Origin: Lasiosphaeria ovina
Taxonomy: Eukaryota > Ascomycota > Sordariomycetes > Sordariales > Lasiosphaeriaceae
Direction: 5' to 3'
Assembly (NCBI GenBank): GCA_033439765.1
Contig: JAULSN010000002.1
Span: 1,798,001 to 1,862,000 of the forward strand
DNA: 64,000 nucleotides
Each line of letters opens with the position of its first letter. Positions within the stretch are counted from its first letter, which is position 1. Shown here piece by piece: positions 44,986 through 55,900 of the stretch. The position numbers and the translations under genes are program-made. The notes under the pieces were generated by a model. That model did not search any database, was not told the DNA's origin, and saw only the letters and a program-made list of their open reading frames with translations.

Positions 44986-45411
44986 CTACGGCGCGTAGCA
45001 GACGAGCGGCACGCTCGCGGGGGCGTAGTGCTGGGCGGCAGCGACGGGGTAGTACGTCGTAGCCTGGGTGGTGACGACGGTGGTCGGCCCAGCGACCTGT
45101 GGCTGCACGTAGCCGGCGGGGTACATGGGCGCGGCGGCGGCGAGGGGCACGACGGGCGGCGGCGGGGGCACGGCCATGGCGTACGAGGCCGCGGCCGCTG
45201 CAGGGTATACGACGGGACCGGCGACGGCGGCGGCGGCGGCTACGGCGGGGGCGTAACTGACGACCTGGCCCGGAGCGGCGACGTGGCCCACGGGGAGGTG
45301 GTGGTGATGGCCGTGGCCGTAGTGGTGGCCGTAGTGGTGGTGGTGCTGGCCGTAGCCGTGGCCGTAGCCGTAGCCGTAGCCGGCTGGGTGGTAGACGTGG
45401 CGGTAGTCCAT
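44986..45411 (-). CDS. Tyr/Gly/His-rich small protein (141 aa), unknown function
   Basis: The ORF starts at an ATG in good context (GGAATCATGG) and encodes 141 residues. The first 40 residues are GYGYGYGHGYG followed by repeated HHHHYGHHYGHGHHHH. The rest is Ala/Pro/Val/Tyr-rich (VVSYAPAVAAAAAVAG, PPPPPVVP) and ends VPLVCYAP with the only Cys. Nearly every codon ends in C or G, which supports real coding use. No signal peptide or known domain is seen; the composition suggests a disordered or metal-binding low-complexity protein. The frame stays open upstream of the ATG for more than 100 bp, and an upstream exon is possible (see the neighbouring intergenic entry). Confidence 0.6.
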   Translation of the reverse strand: MDYRHVYHPAGYGYGYGHGYGQHHHHYGHHYGHGHHHHLPVGHVAAPGQVVSYAPAVAAAAAVAGPVVYPAAAAASYAMAVPPPPPVVPLAAAAPMYPAGYVQPQVAGPTTVVTTQATTYYPVAAAQHYAPASVPLVCYAP

Positions 45412-46593
45412 GATTCCAAACTCCCTCTCAAGAAATTCCCTCTCGAGATGGCGCTGGATGGTGGACGCGTGGTGGTGAGCAAACGGTCCCAGGGGAGAGA
45501 CCCCAGAATGGCCGAGAATGACAAATACGGAAAAAAGGGGGGAGAGAGAGAGAGCAGCAGCTGTCGATCAAGAGACAATTTACCTTGTAACTCCGCAAAA
45601 CGCGACACAGCATCAATGGCAAGACGGCCGCGATCGCCCGTGTGGCCGAGAACAACTACTAACAGAGCGGACAGACAGTCATCCACCGTGACTCGGCCGG
45701 CGGGGGTTCTAGTAGCCTGGTATCTCGCCAACATGCGGTCGTTGAGGTCGGGCGAGTTTGGTTTGGGAGCGAGCATGAGTTGAATATGATTCCGCTGCTG
45801 GCCACGATCAAGACGAGTTTCGGGGAAGGAGGCACGACTTTTAAGTACAACCAGAAAGTAGTACCGCTGCGTGTTTGCGGGAGCGAGCGCGTGCCGTGTT
45901 AGCCTGTCTAGGCTGCCTGCCCCTGAAATATCATCTCGTCCTGTTTGTGAAACGGGCGCTGAGCAGCTGGACGCTGCGGAAGCGGCTTATTGAGCTGTGA
46001 GCACGTTCATCCGCCGCAGACGGAAAGCTCTCCGACTCTTGGAGTTTCCAATACTAGGGCAGGCAGGCCAGATTTGCAGATGGATATAAAATTTTGCTTA
46101 CAATATGGAAGACAAATATCTAGAAAACAACGAATGAAGCGCAGCAGCAGGCTCAAGTTGTTTGCCCAAGCCGGTCAGCCATGTTTTGTTTTCCAGTCGG
46201 TTGGGCGTTGTTCTGGTGCAACACCTCAGCCCACCCCTCGAGAAGAAATGAGACTGAAGCTGCTTTCAAACACGTGTTGCTGTTAAAGTTTGGCCTCTAA
46301 TGTTAATAAAACACGCACTCAAAACACCTACTTCAATTCATCGAGTACTCCGACAACACTTTTAGCACATTCTTAGAACGCTGGCCGACACAGTATAATT
46401 CTGCTCGACAGTCCTCGGACCAGATACCAAGGCTACAGAATAAACGCCCCTAATCCATACCGCATTTGGGTCACATCTTTCTATAATGATGTTGCTCCGC
46501 TGTGTTCAGATTGGCATCTGCTCAAGACCACGACTGTTGCCGCTTCCTAGCCAGCTACAGATCCTCAATCAGGAAGATATCACTACAAGACGA
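45412..46593. other. Intergenic region with an exon-like ORF
   Basis: On the minus strand an ATG at 45776 opens about 60 codons (MLAPKPNSPDLNDRMLARYQ...) that end at a GTAAAT donor near 45584 and look protein-like. I could not join this to the 141-aa ORF in phase: the best acceptor (CATCCAG, near 45455) gives a stop after a few codons. It may be a separate small gene or a missed exon. Beyond 45850 there is only promoter-like and 3' flanking sequence. Confidence 0.35.
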
Positions 46594-47240
46594 CTAATCT
46601 CGAACGCCCTTGTGGGCGGCGTCCGCGAGATCTTTCAATGCATCCCGGCGCTTGTACTTGGCGTCTTGGATGACACCTGCAAACCATGCATTAACAATCG
46701 CGATACATGCAATACTTCGCATCATACGATGCTAGTCAAGGACAAGCCCGAAAGGGGGGCTTCACAAGGGCAAGTAAAGGAGGCGGCGACGTACCCAAAT
46801 CTGCGTCGCTGGTGAATTTCGAGGTCCACTCGACAAACGTGCTGTTTTCACAGTCGCCCGCCGTAACTGGCCAGCAGCGAATGGTGTTGACGACGCCCGA
46901 GTAAGTCAGCGCAGGCTCGGCCAAGATGACGCTGAATGTGATGAAATGGGCCAGATTCTAAATAGAATCGCCCCTGTCAGCGCTGCGAGCTCGCTCCGAG
47001 GAAGACGGGGAAAGGACGTACGCTGTGCTCGTCTTGCTTGACTTCGACCTTGCTGCCATCCTTAAAGTGCCACCTGACCACATCGGTTTCGTCGCTGACG
47101 CCCGTGACCTTCTCCGTCTTCTTAATCGCGGACCAGAACTTGTGGAACTCGGGCAGCTTGATCAAGTGCCAGACTTGAGCGAGCGGCGCCTTGATGACTG
47201 TGCTCTCAATCACCTCATTGGTGGTAGCAATCGAAGCCAT
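46594..47240 (-). CDS. SRPBCC (START/Bet v1-like, polyketide cyclase-like) family protein
   Basis: Three exons, complement(join(46594..46676,46795..46957,47022..47240)), give 154 residues. Introns are 64 and 118 nt with donors GTACGT and acceptors TTTAG and TTGCAG; both joins are in phase (QDEHS-NLAHF and DADLG-VIQDAK). The sequence shows the helix-grip order: an N-terminal strand TNEVIESTVIKAPLAQVWHLI, the W-containing segments FHKFWSAIKK and VVRWHFKDGSKVEVKQ, strand NSTFVEWTSKFTSDAD, and a long amphipathic C-terminal helix ending HKGVRD. The fold makes a hydrophobic ligand pocket; the ligand is unknown. Length is normal for the small single-domain members. Confidence 0.86.
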
Positions 47241-50021
47241 TCTGAGGTTCGGGGGCAGAAATGTCGAGGGGTGGTCTCGGGCTGGCAAGTGGATGGATTG
47301 GTGACGAGCAGAAGATGCGGCAGAGATTGTGTTGTCTTCGTGTAGTTGTGTCTCACTTGTGTTTATTGCCCACGCAATGCAGGCAATTCAACAAGAAAGA
47401 CGAGAGGATCTGGCGTGTTTTTGATGGCGGTACCGCACGCGTCACAAAAGCGATGGACAGCAAGCGCCTACGTCATACACTGGTCATTCGTGGAGAAGAA
47501 TGGGACGAGAGGCGGGGAAGCGACTTCCTCTCCAACTCAAACGAATTTTGTGAAAATGGACACCGGGTAAGCACGCTTGTTTGTCTTGTTCAATCAAGGA
47601 AGCTGCATCTTTTGACCAATCCGTGGATGGTTCTGGAAAGATCATCTGAACCCTTGAAACCCTGAGCTGCAAAGGATCAACTAGTAGTACTACCCATTTG
47701 AGCCGGGAGCTGATCGAGCGCTGCTGCCCTTGTCATCTGGATTTAGATTTAAGCTTGTGATTAATCACAACTAGCGCTCCCGCTTGGCGGTGCTGTTGGT
47801 TGTGCTTTCATTGCTTTGTTTGACGACTTCATCAGTGAGGGCATCCAGCTGGTTTCTGGGGGAACCGGAGAAGATATTTGGAAGTAGGACTGGGACCATG
47901 AACCCCATTACCCACGATAATGGTTAGTCTTTTTCTTTCCCTTTCTTATGGGCAATTGTTTAGGCACGTTTCTTCAGATTTTATGTGATAATCACCGCAG
48001 CGATAATGATCACTGGCGGTGAGAAAAGATTTGCCGACTTTGATAAGTAATGAATTTGTGAAATGACGGCTTTTTTGATCAAAATGGCCTTCCGGGCTTA
48101 TTAACATGTCTTCTTGGAGTATTGCAGACAGATATACACTTTGTATATGAGCAACTAGATGGGTATATGTTTCGTGGCATAGACTTTATTGACTTTGCCC
48201 CGGCCTGGGGACTTGAACGACAGGCGAGCGGTGCAGGCCTTTGAAAATGCAGAACCATCATAGGATGGACACGAGCCAGAACTGAGGGTTGCCGATGCTA
48301 AGCACATTAATGAAAATATATGCCTCGGGTTGATGCCAGAAGGATTCGGCTCAACTTGGCACGGTGAGATGTTCTCTTTTCTTGCTTGCGTGGACAGAGT
48401 GGATTGATAATTATCGAGTTGAAAGATGTGGTAATCTTCATTGAAAGGGTCAAGTAAAGGTAGAATGGAGCGTATAACACAAGAACAGAATCTACTGTGG
48501 TCAACCTGGGGTCTTAAAACACCGTGTATCACCAACAGTTGTGTTCTTGCCCAGCCCGCTGAACAGGGCCATCGGCAGAGATGCATGTGCCCGGGGATGG
48601 TCGATCATATCTGATTTATTAAGGCAACCGACAGCACGGGGCTGGGTGGGATCCCGCTGCGCAGAAAGAGGGGAAGCCCACATTTGAATTTGTGTGAGTG
48701 GACGGGGCTTGTGTTTGGATTTGGAAACAACTTCGGTTCGAGTCGTTCGATAGGGTCAATGTTTGCATCCTTCTTGAAGATATCCGAGCAGGGCACCGGA
48801 GTTGCACCCAGCTCGCTTTGGCGGAAAAATGGAGACTTCCTATACGCGCAAAAATGCAACTGCGGCAAGGCGCGTGTGGCACCGCTGTCGAGATGCTGCG
48901 GCTGCGTAAGGATCTTGCATGCAGGCAGTGAACTTATATCATGGCTGTAAGGCTCGGTCTTAGAGCAGCAATACCAGCCATTGCAGAATCCGGGGAAGGA
49001 TCTCAACGAGAAGCCTCCCTTCGAGGTTCTGCTGGTTACCTTGCCTGCCTCATGATGTTGAGGTGAGCGATGTGCGGCCTGCTGTTTACACGCTTTGAGC
49101 GCCGCTCTTTCTGTCCCAAGGTCCACTGTCAGACAGGTCTCCATGATGCACTGTACATAGTAAGGTAGGGCACCTACAGGTAGGTAAGGTGCCGTAGGGC
49201 CGAACCCAGAACCGTCGGATCTTCAGGCCTCCCCTGTACCAAGTATTGCGAAAGTGTGGCTTTGTTGATTGACTGGCGAATAACAAGCGGCCTTATTTGG
49301 CAGCCTGGGTATGCCGCAGTGACGTGTCTGTGCATTTTGGCACCCGTGCCCTGCTGCCGGCCGTATCTGCCCTGCACCTTCCGAATCCTAATCCTAATCA
49401 CAATCTTAATCCATGGATTGATTGACTGCACGATTGGCATGCCCACGTTATTTCAACAGAGAGCAGGGCAGGGCTGAACGCATCGTGTTTTGGAGGGCCG
49501 GTGTACTCGCCTCAACGAGCTGGAGGGATTGAGGCGAAAAGCAGTTGGGCCCGGGGCCTGCAGGTTTAAGCCTCCCGGGAGGCCGAAGGAAGCGGCTTGT
49601 CTGGTCGGCTCGAGGGTTCCCGGAACAGCCCCTGAACTTCTCGCTTTCAGGAATGCCAACATGCCAACATCGTACCGACATAAGCACGTCTAAATATGGA
49701 ACTCAGCCGCCTGTCTGTCAGCCCAGCCCGGGCCGTGAGCGACCGGGTCACCTTGCGAGCTTTATTTTTAATGGTTGATGGGCGATGATCGACTTAATTG
49801 CATTGTATTCTGACGGCCCCCATTTGTTTCTCGTCTCGTCCCTCGTTTTTCGTTTTTCATCCGAAGGACTTTTGCCGGTTGTCCCTTTTTACCCTTCTTG
49901 TGCGACTGTGCGAATGTCTCGTCCTTGTCCCACCCACGCTCAACAACAAAACAACTTGTTCTGAGCTGTTCTGAGCTGCCGGGACTCCTCTCGACAGGAG
50001 CCCCAATAACACCACAACACA
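47241..50021. other. Divergent intergenic region (2.8 kb)
   Basis: It contains the promoters of the SRPBCC gene and of the surface-protein gene. I find an AATCCTAATC-type repeat near 49384-49412 and CCTACC-type steps near 49160-49190. Overlapping ORFs of up to 179 codons (48605-49144, minus) carry no recognisable feature. Confidence 0.45.
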
Positions 50022-51014
50022 ATGCGGACCCCAAGAGCGATATCGATCCTCCCATCGTCTCTCGTTGCCCTGATCCTCATTTCCACATCACAGGCCGCAA
50101 GCCCCAGCTTCGGCTTCTACCCAGAGAATTCGCAAGATTGCCTGGACCAGGCCGCCGACACAGCCAATTGTCCCTCGAGCACTGTAGAGGTGTTGAACTC
50201 GTGCTTATGTAGCAATGGGGGCGACTTTGTTACTAATACGGCAAAGTGCCTGGGCACGAAGGACCCGGACGACGTTGATGCAGTTTTCGATACCATGCAG
50301 TCTGCCTGCGCGAACAGCCAGACGCCGCTGAACATGTCCAAGGCCCGGTTCGAGTCAATCGCGGCCAGTGCGGCATCAACCACTACCTCAAAGACGCGGA
50401 CAACACTGTCAACGTCGACCAAGTCGAGCACTTCGAAAACAACGAGTTCCACGCAAGCGTCAACAACAACGACGACCTCGTCGTCAGCAACACCAACAAA
50501 AAGCACGGGGCCTGAGCAGACGGACGCCGGAAAGGGGGGCCAAGACGCTAACAACAACAGCAACGGGCTGTCAACCGGCGCGAAAGCGGGGATAATTGCA
50601 GGCTCGTTGATCGTGGGCCTGGCCTTGCTCGGCGCGATTGTGCACTTCTTCATGCGGTACAGGAGGAGGCACGACGGCGAGGAGTCGCACCCGATGCTCA
50701 CCTCACGGGCCAGACACGTCTCCCTTGTGCCCACGCTGTCCGACGCGGGCGCGGGCGCGGGTGCGGGCAGCCACTACAGCAACAATTACAGCAACATGAG
50801 CGGGCCGGTCGGGGGGACATTGGGAGGTGCGAAGTACAGCTACATGCAGATATCGAATGCGGCAGCTGGCAATCGGGTTAGCATGTTCAACTGGGAATCG
50901 CCCGATGTGCTCGCATACCCGGGGTCGCCAGCCCCGGACAGCGGGATCGTGACGCCACCTCCCCCGGCTTCGCTCACCCGATATTCGACGCCTCTTTTCG
51001 AACTAGCGGGATCG

Positions 51015-51070
<56 letters not shown>

Positions 51071-51248
51071 CCACCTCGTGGGTGGAGATGCAATTGGGGC
51101 AGGTGGTGGTGGAGGAGGAGGAGAAGCAGGAGCCGCCGAGTTGGGAGCAGTGACGCCCGTCGTCCACCAACCAACAATAGTGCCCCACGAACTTCCGGGA
51201 GCTGCACCCGGACAACCTCCATCGCTACAACCTCAACCACAGAGATAA
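50022..51248 (+). CDS. Predicted single-pass surface protein with Cys-rich ectodomain and polyQ tail
   Basis: A single exon of 408 residues. It begins with a signal peptide (about 1-26), then a small ectodomain with six Cys at 40, 50, 61, 63, 76 and 96 (SCLCSNGG at its centre). Next comes a Ser/Thr-rich stalk (about 112-165) likely to be O-mannosylated, one transmembrane helix (about 187-212, AGIIAGSLIVGLALLGAIVHFF) and a basic stop-transfer (MRYRRRH). The cytosolic tail (about 190 residues) has Gly/Ala runs, about 17 consecutive Gln from a CAG tract, and a Gly/Pro-rich end. The architecture resembles fungal wall-stress sensors or other Cys-rich surface proteins, but the ectodomain is not a standard WSC domain as far as I can tell. 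Function is unknown. Confidence 0.75.
51018..51068 (+). repeat. (CAG)17 tract encoding polyglutamine
   Basis: Seventeen uninterrupted CAG codons in the tail of the surface protein. Confidence 0.93.
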
Positions 51249-52998
51249 GTAGCCTCCACCAGCCTCGTATCTACACATCTATCGTTGCACGGCATAATCG
51301 CATGCGGGGATGCGCAGCTACCTACCTACTTTGGACTTTCCGGGACTAACTGCAGTTGTGTCCCGGATGAGTTTATAATCTTCCCTAGACGTTGGCGGGC
51401 GGGGGTTTGGTATTTATGGCATCTTCAAAAAGCAGCAAAAGGAGAACAAGCATATGGGCCGGCGAACTTCATTCGGATTGGGGGGAAAGGGGAGCTCGGT
51501 TTCTTGTTTGTTTGCGCTTTTTTCTTCAACTGCTTACGGAGAATTTGGCATTTACTGCGATCCTCTACGCCTTTTTTTGGCCACTGGGCCGGCTGGCAAC
51601 TTCAGGCCGCGCTGGGACCTTTTCCCCGACGGGCGAGCTTTCGAAACCTTTTCGCAGGCACAGCAGTTCGGGAAGAGGCGATGATGATGTGATCCAAAAA
51701 TACATAATAAAACGAATCGTAATTGACAACCACAATGGGCAACTTGCTTGCGCAATTGCTGTCCCTTATTCGTGCATAGGCTTGTGGAATGGACTCTTTG
51801 AGGTTCCGTCGGGACTGTCTGCCCGGCAGCGGACACCGCGGCGCAACGGAGGGTTGAAGTGCCCCTCATCACCCCACTACAGCCCTCCCACCACTACCTC
51901 GGCTCGGGGATTATAGAATTTTAGTGCAACTTTTGGCGGCTCAGCGACCTTCGGGTTGGCTGCTTGCCTAGGCCCGGGACAGCCCGGCCGAGATTATCAG
52001 CCAACACAAGTTTCCGGCAGCACCTCGCCTCCGGCACGCCTCTCAACCAGGCAGGGTTGAGGTTCGTTGCCATTGCTAGAGTTGGAGGTTCTTTTAAAAG
52101 TGAAATTACGTGGATGTTAACTCGACATGGACACGCACGCTTGCGGGTGGATTGCTTAGGTCGTTCTTTCCACATTTGGTAGTCAATTGATGCCCCGCTC
52201 GCTTGCTTCGATTGGCTTGCCCGCCGGGTAACACAACCTTCCTCCACTGAAAGTTCCCGTCGTTGGTTTGACAGCAGATATGGATCTCTTCTCTAGGTGT
52301 TGGGGCGATCTTTGAAACAGGACCCCGCACATGTGCCAATTCAACATCTGCCGAAATGCAATGCGACAGTCCGAACAGCCAACATCGTATTCTTTGCTCT
52401 CTGTTGCTATCTCTTGGCGGCGCCGCTGGTGCTGCTGCTGTTGCGGCGCCTGCTAGTGCAATGGAGTCTAGTGTCATGTCATACTGTATGGTCACCCGTC
52501 AGCAAAGCTGCTGCCCCGGCCCCCCAACAAACGGCCTGACCGACCCCGGGCATTGACCCGCCCGGGCGGCCTGGGAATTGAATCCTCAGCCCTGTTTTTT
52601 TTTTTTTTTTTTTTTTCCCTTTCAATATTGTTCCTCTCAATCGTTTTTCTCTCTTTTACTTCCACCTCTTCTCCCTCTCCCCTCCTCTCTCTCTGCATTT
52701 ACATTTTATGCTAGGAAATATATTTAGGACCCTTCCCTGTCCAATTTCCTTTTCCGAACTGCAGATTGCAAGAGGCTTCTCTTCTCCGAGCCTCTTTGTG
52801 CCTGCATCATCTACATCTTATTACCCCGCCCCCTCCCTTGATGTCCCGTTGATAGGGAACACGCGTATTATTTACCACGTTTCCCGGATCAGTTAGAACG
52901 GGCAAAGGCCCCCCGCGGCCGAGATCGGGGGACCACCTTCAAACCCGTCTCCGTCTTGACCTTTTCTTTTCCATTTTCCCTTCTTATTCCACCACAGG
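51249..52998. other. Intergenic region upstream of the ABC transporter gene
   Basis: Same-strand neighbours flank it, so it holds one 3' flank and the ABC transporter promoter. A 22-T run lies at 52595-52616, followed by a pyrimidine-rich stretch to about 52700 that is typical of fungal promoters. No ORF is supported. Confidence 0.5.
52595..52616 (+). repeat. Homopolymer run of 22 T
   Basis: An uninterrupted poly(T) tract about 380 bp upstream of the ABC transporter start, in a pyrimidine-rich promoter-like stretch. Confidence 0.9.
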
Positions 52999-55900
52999 AT
53001 GGCTCACCAAATAAATCTGGCGAGCCATTCCTTTGGCGGCCAATTCCTATCGTTGGAATGGCCGTTGCTAGTGGAGAGCCCGAGTTTCTGGCCATGCTAC
53101 AGCTGTTGCAAGAACTTTTGGGTAAGTGAAGTCCCCAATCGGTTGCCGAACCTTTCTCCTTTCTCCCTCCAACTGGAAGCAAGCTAACGAGTCTATGCAG
53201 ATCCCCACAACGGGAACCTTTGGGACTGACTGCCTTGGCGTCATCGGCCACATCCCGCTGTGGATCTCGGTACTCGTGGTTCTGCTACGCTACGGGCTTG
53301 GCCCGGTGTGGAGGTTCCGCCCTCAGTGGCTACGCAGGCTCGGTTCCGAAGAGGCCGAGGCCGCCTCAGCCTTGGGCCGGGCCGGCGATGAAGAAGTCGC
53401 AGCCTCGGCTAGGCAGAGGCCCTGGACGGCATGGACCGTCTCCCTCCTGCTGTTGACCATTCTCGCCGCCGCCTGTGGCGTTGCCGGGGCTCTGATTTGG
53501 CCACGGCACCGACTGCAGTACATGGTGCCTGTCATCCCAAACGTAAGTGTGTCCGCCGGGTCAGTCCTTTGCATGCTTCTTGCTGATGCTTCCTAAAATC
53601 AGATCATATCGAGTCTTGTTCTTGTCATGGAACGACCCAGAGTCATTCCTGGGGCAGTATTTGTCATACAAGCCGCCCTCATTGTTGCTGAGCTGGCCGT
53701 AGTTGTCTCTGCTCCGACAGCCACCGGAAGCGGCTGGCAGGGAGTGGTCGGCTGGACGGGCGCCATCGGGTTCCCCTTGGCATCCCTTGCCATCATGGTC
53801 AATATGCCTATGAGGGATCCTTTACTGGATACCACGGGGATCGCCAAGCCATTTGAGAAGCCCACGGCGTCTGTCCGGAGTCCCGAAGACGTTATCACCT
53901 TGTGGCAGTGGATGACTATCTCCTGGGTGGCCCCGCTAATTGCCATCGGTTACAAGCGGCAGCTGCATGATGAGGACGTCTGGTTCCTTGCTTACGAGTT
54001 CCAGCACAGCCGACTCCACCGACTCTTCCGTGATATCCCAGGCACGGTGCTAGCGCGGCTGTTCCAAGCCGCTGGCCTTGATCTTCTTCTTACTACCGGC
54101 CTTGGCGTGCTCGAGACTTCGATCCAGTTAGCTGAGCCTATCCTGCTCAAGCAACTCCTCAAGGCGCTCTCTTCCGAGACGCCAGATACCAGGACGGCGC
54201 TTGTATACGCCGGAATCACTCTCTTCCTTCGATTGGTCATGGCCCAATCCGGTATCTTCAATCTAGGGTACTGCCGCCGTGGTTATGAGAAGACTAGGGG
54301 CGCGATGATCACAATGGTGTATGAGAAGACTCTGCGTCGGAAGGCCTTCACTTTCCCCAACAGCCAGACAGTCCCTGGAACTATCGAGGCGGCAGCACCA
54401 GAAGAGCAAGAAATTCTCCCATCTGGGGGCACCTCAACCGCGACCACCCTCACTGACGACGAGTCGTCATCAGACACCGATGGCCTCCTCGGCCAGAGCA
54501 AGAAGCCGCGTGAAAGAGGATCATGGCTCCCGGATTGGGTTTGGCAGGCAGTCCAGATGGCCAAGTCGCTGAACGTGAAGGTGGGCCCAGCGGCCGACTC
54601 TCCGGCGTCGACGGGCAAGATCCTTAATATCATGCGCAACGACGTTTACGAAGTATCGCAGCGGTTCTGGGAATTCCAGTACATTTTCACCAAGCCAATG
54701 AACCTTGTCTTGTCTGTTGTGCTCATCTGGAACATTCTCGGGCCAGCCTCGCTCTCTGGAATCATTGTCCTTCTTGCCGGCATGGGCATCAATGCCTTCT
54801 TCATGCGACTTCTGCTCCGCATCGAGCGAGTACGTCGGACAGTCACTGACTCGAAGCTGCAACGCATCAGCCAGTTCGTCGAATCTATTCGCCACCTGCG
54901 ATGGTACGACTGGCAGGACTCGTGGCTTGCCCAGATCATGGAAAGCCGCCGAGCTGAACTAACGAAGCGCATCATGAGCAACATCATCTCGGATTTCATA
55001 AAAACCGTCAACTCAATGACAGCTTACATGGTCCCGGTAGCAGGATTCATGGCTTACACGCTCATCTCCGACAGACCCATGACCGTCGATATTGCTTTCC
55101 CGGCGCTCGAACTGTTCACTACTTTGCAGAACGCACTACGAGAACTGCCTGATCTGATCACGGTATTGCTGAATGCACGAGTCTCCATGCAGCGTATCGA
55201 GAAATTCATGCTCGAGCCCGAGAAGGAGATTTCACTTGATGATAACAAGGACGCTGAGCAAGACCTAGCCAGGCCGCCTGGTCCTCTCGAGATTGAGATT
55301 AGGGACGCCTCCTTCTCCTGGCCGGCATCTACTAAGAAGGTTCTCAGGCACGTTTCAATGGTGTGCAGGCCCGGATTGACCGTTGTTTGCGGCAAGGTTG
55401 GCATCGGGAAGACGGCTCTGTTGTCGGCAATTCTGGGTGAGCTCGACTTGCTCCATGGGGAGACTATCGTGCCGCGCGAAATGATAGGATACTGCGCCCA
55501 GACGCCTTGGCTGGAGAGCATGAGCATCCGCGAGAACATTCTCTTTTCTTCTGTCTACGACAAGGCTCGCTTTGAGCGTGTCATTGACGCCTGCTGCCTC
55601 CGCGCCGACTTCGAAACATTCCGCTCCAAGGATCTCACCTTGATTGGTGAAAATGGCGTCGGCCTCTCTGGCGGACAACGCGCCCGCGTCTCTCTGGCGA
55701 GGGCCATATACAGCAATTCACGTATCCTGCTATTGGACGATCCCATCGCGGCCTTGGACCACCACACAGCTACCAGCATCATGAAGAACCTCTTTGGGGA
55801 CAAAAGGTCGTCGCTTACCGAGGGCCGTCTTGTCATTTTTGTGACGCATCGGGTTGACATCGTCAAGCAATACGCGTACCAGGTTCTCGAAGTCACCACT

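Noticed and set aside
48605..49144. 179-codon minus ORF in the 47-50 kb space
   Set aside because: No recognisable motif, no good start context, and overlapping ORFs in other frames of equal quality.
53001..53596. Starting the ABC transporter at the internal ATG at 53627
   Set aside because: Two upstream exons with GTAAGT donors and in-phase joins add membrane segments expected of a TMD0 region.
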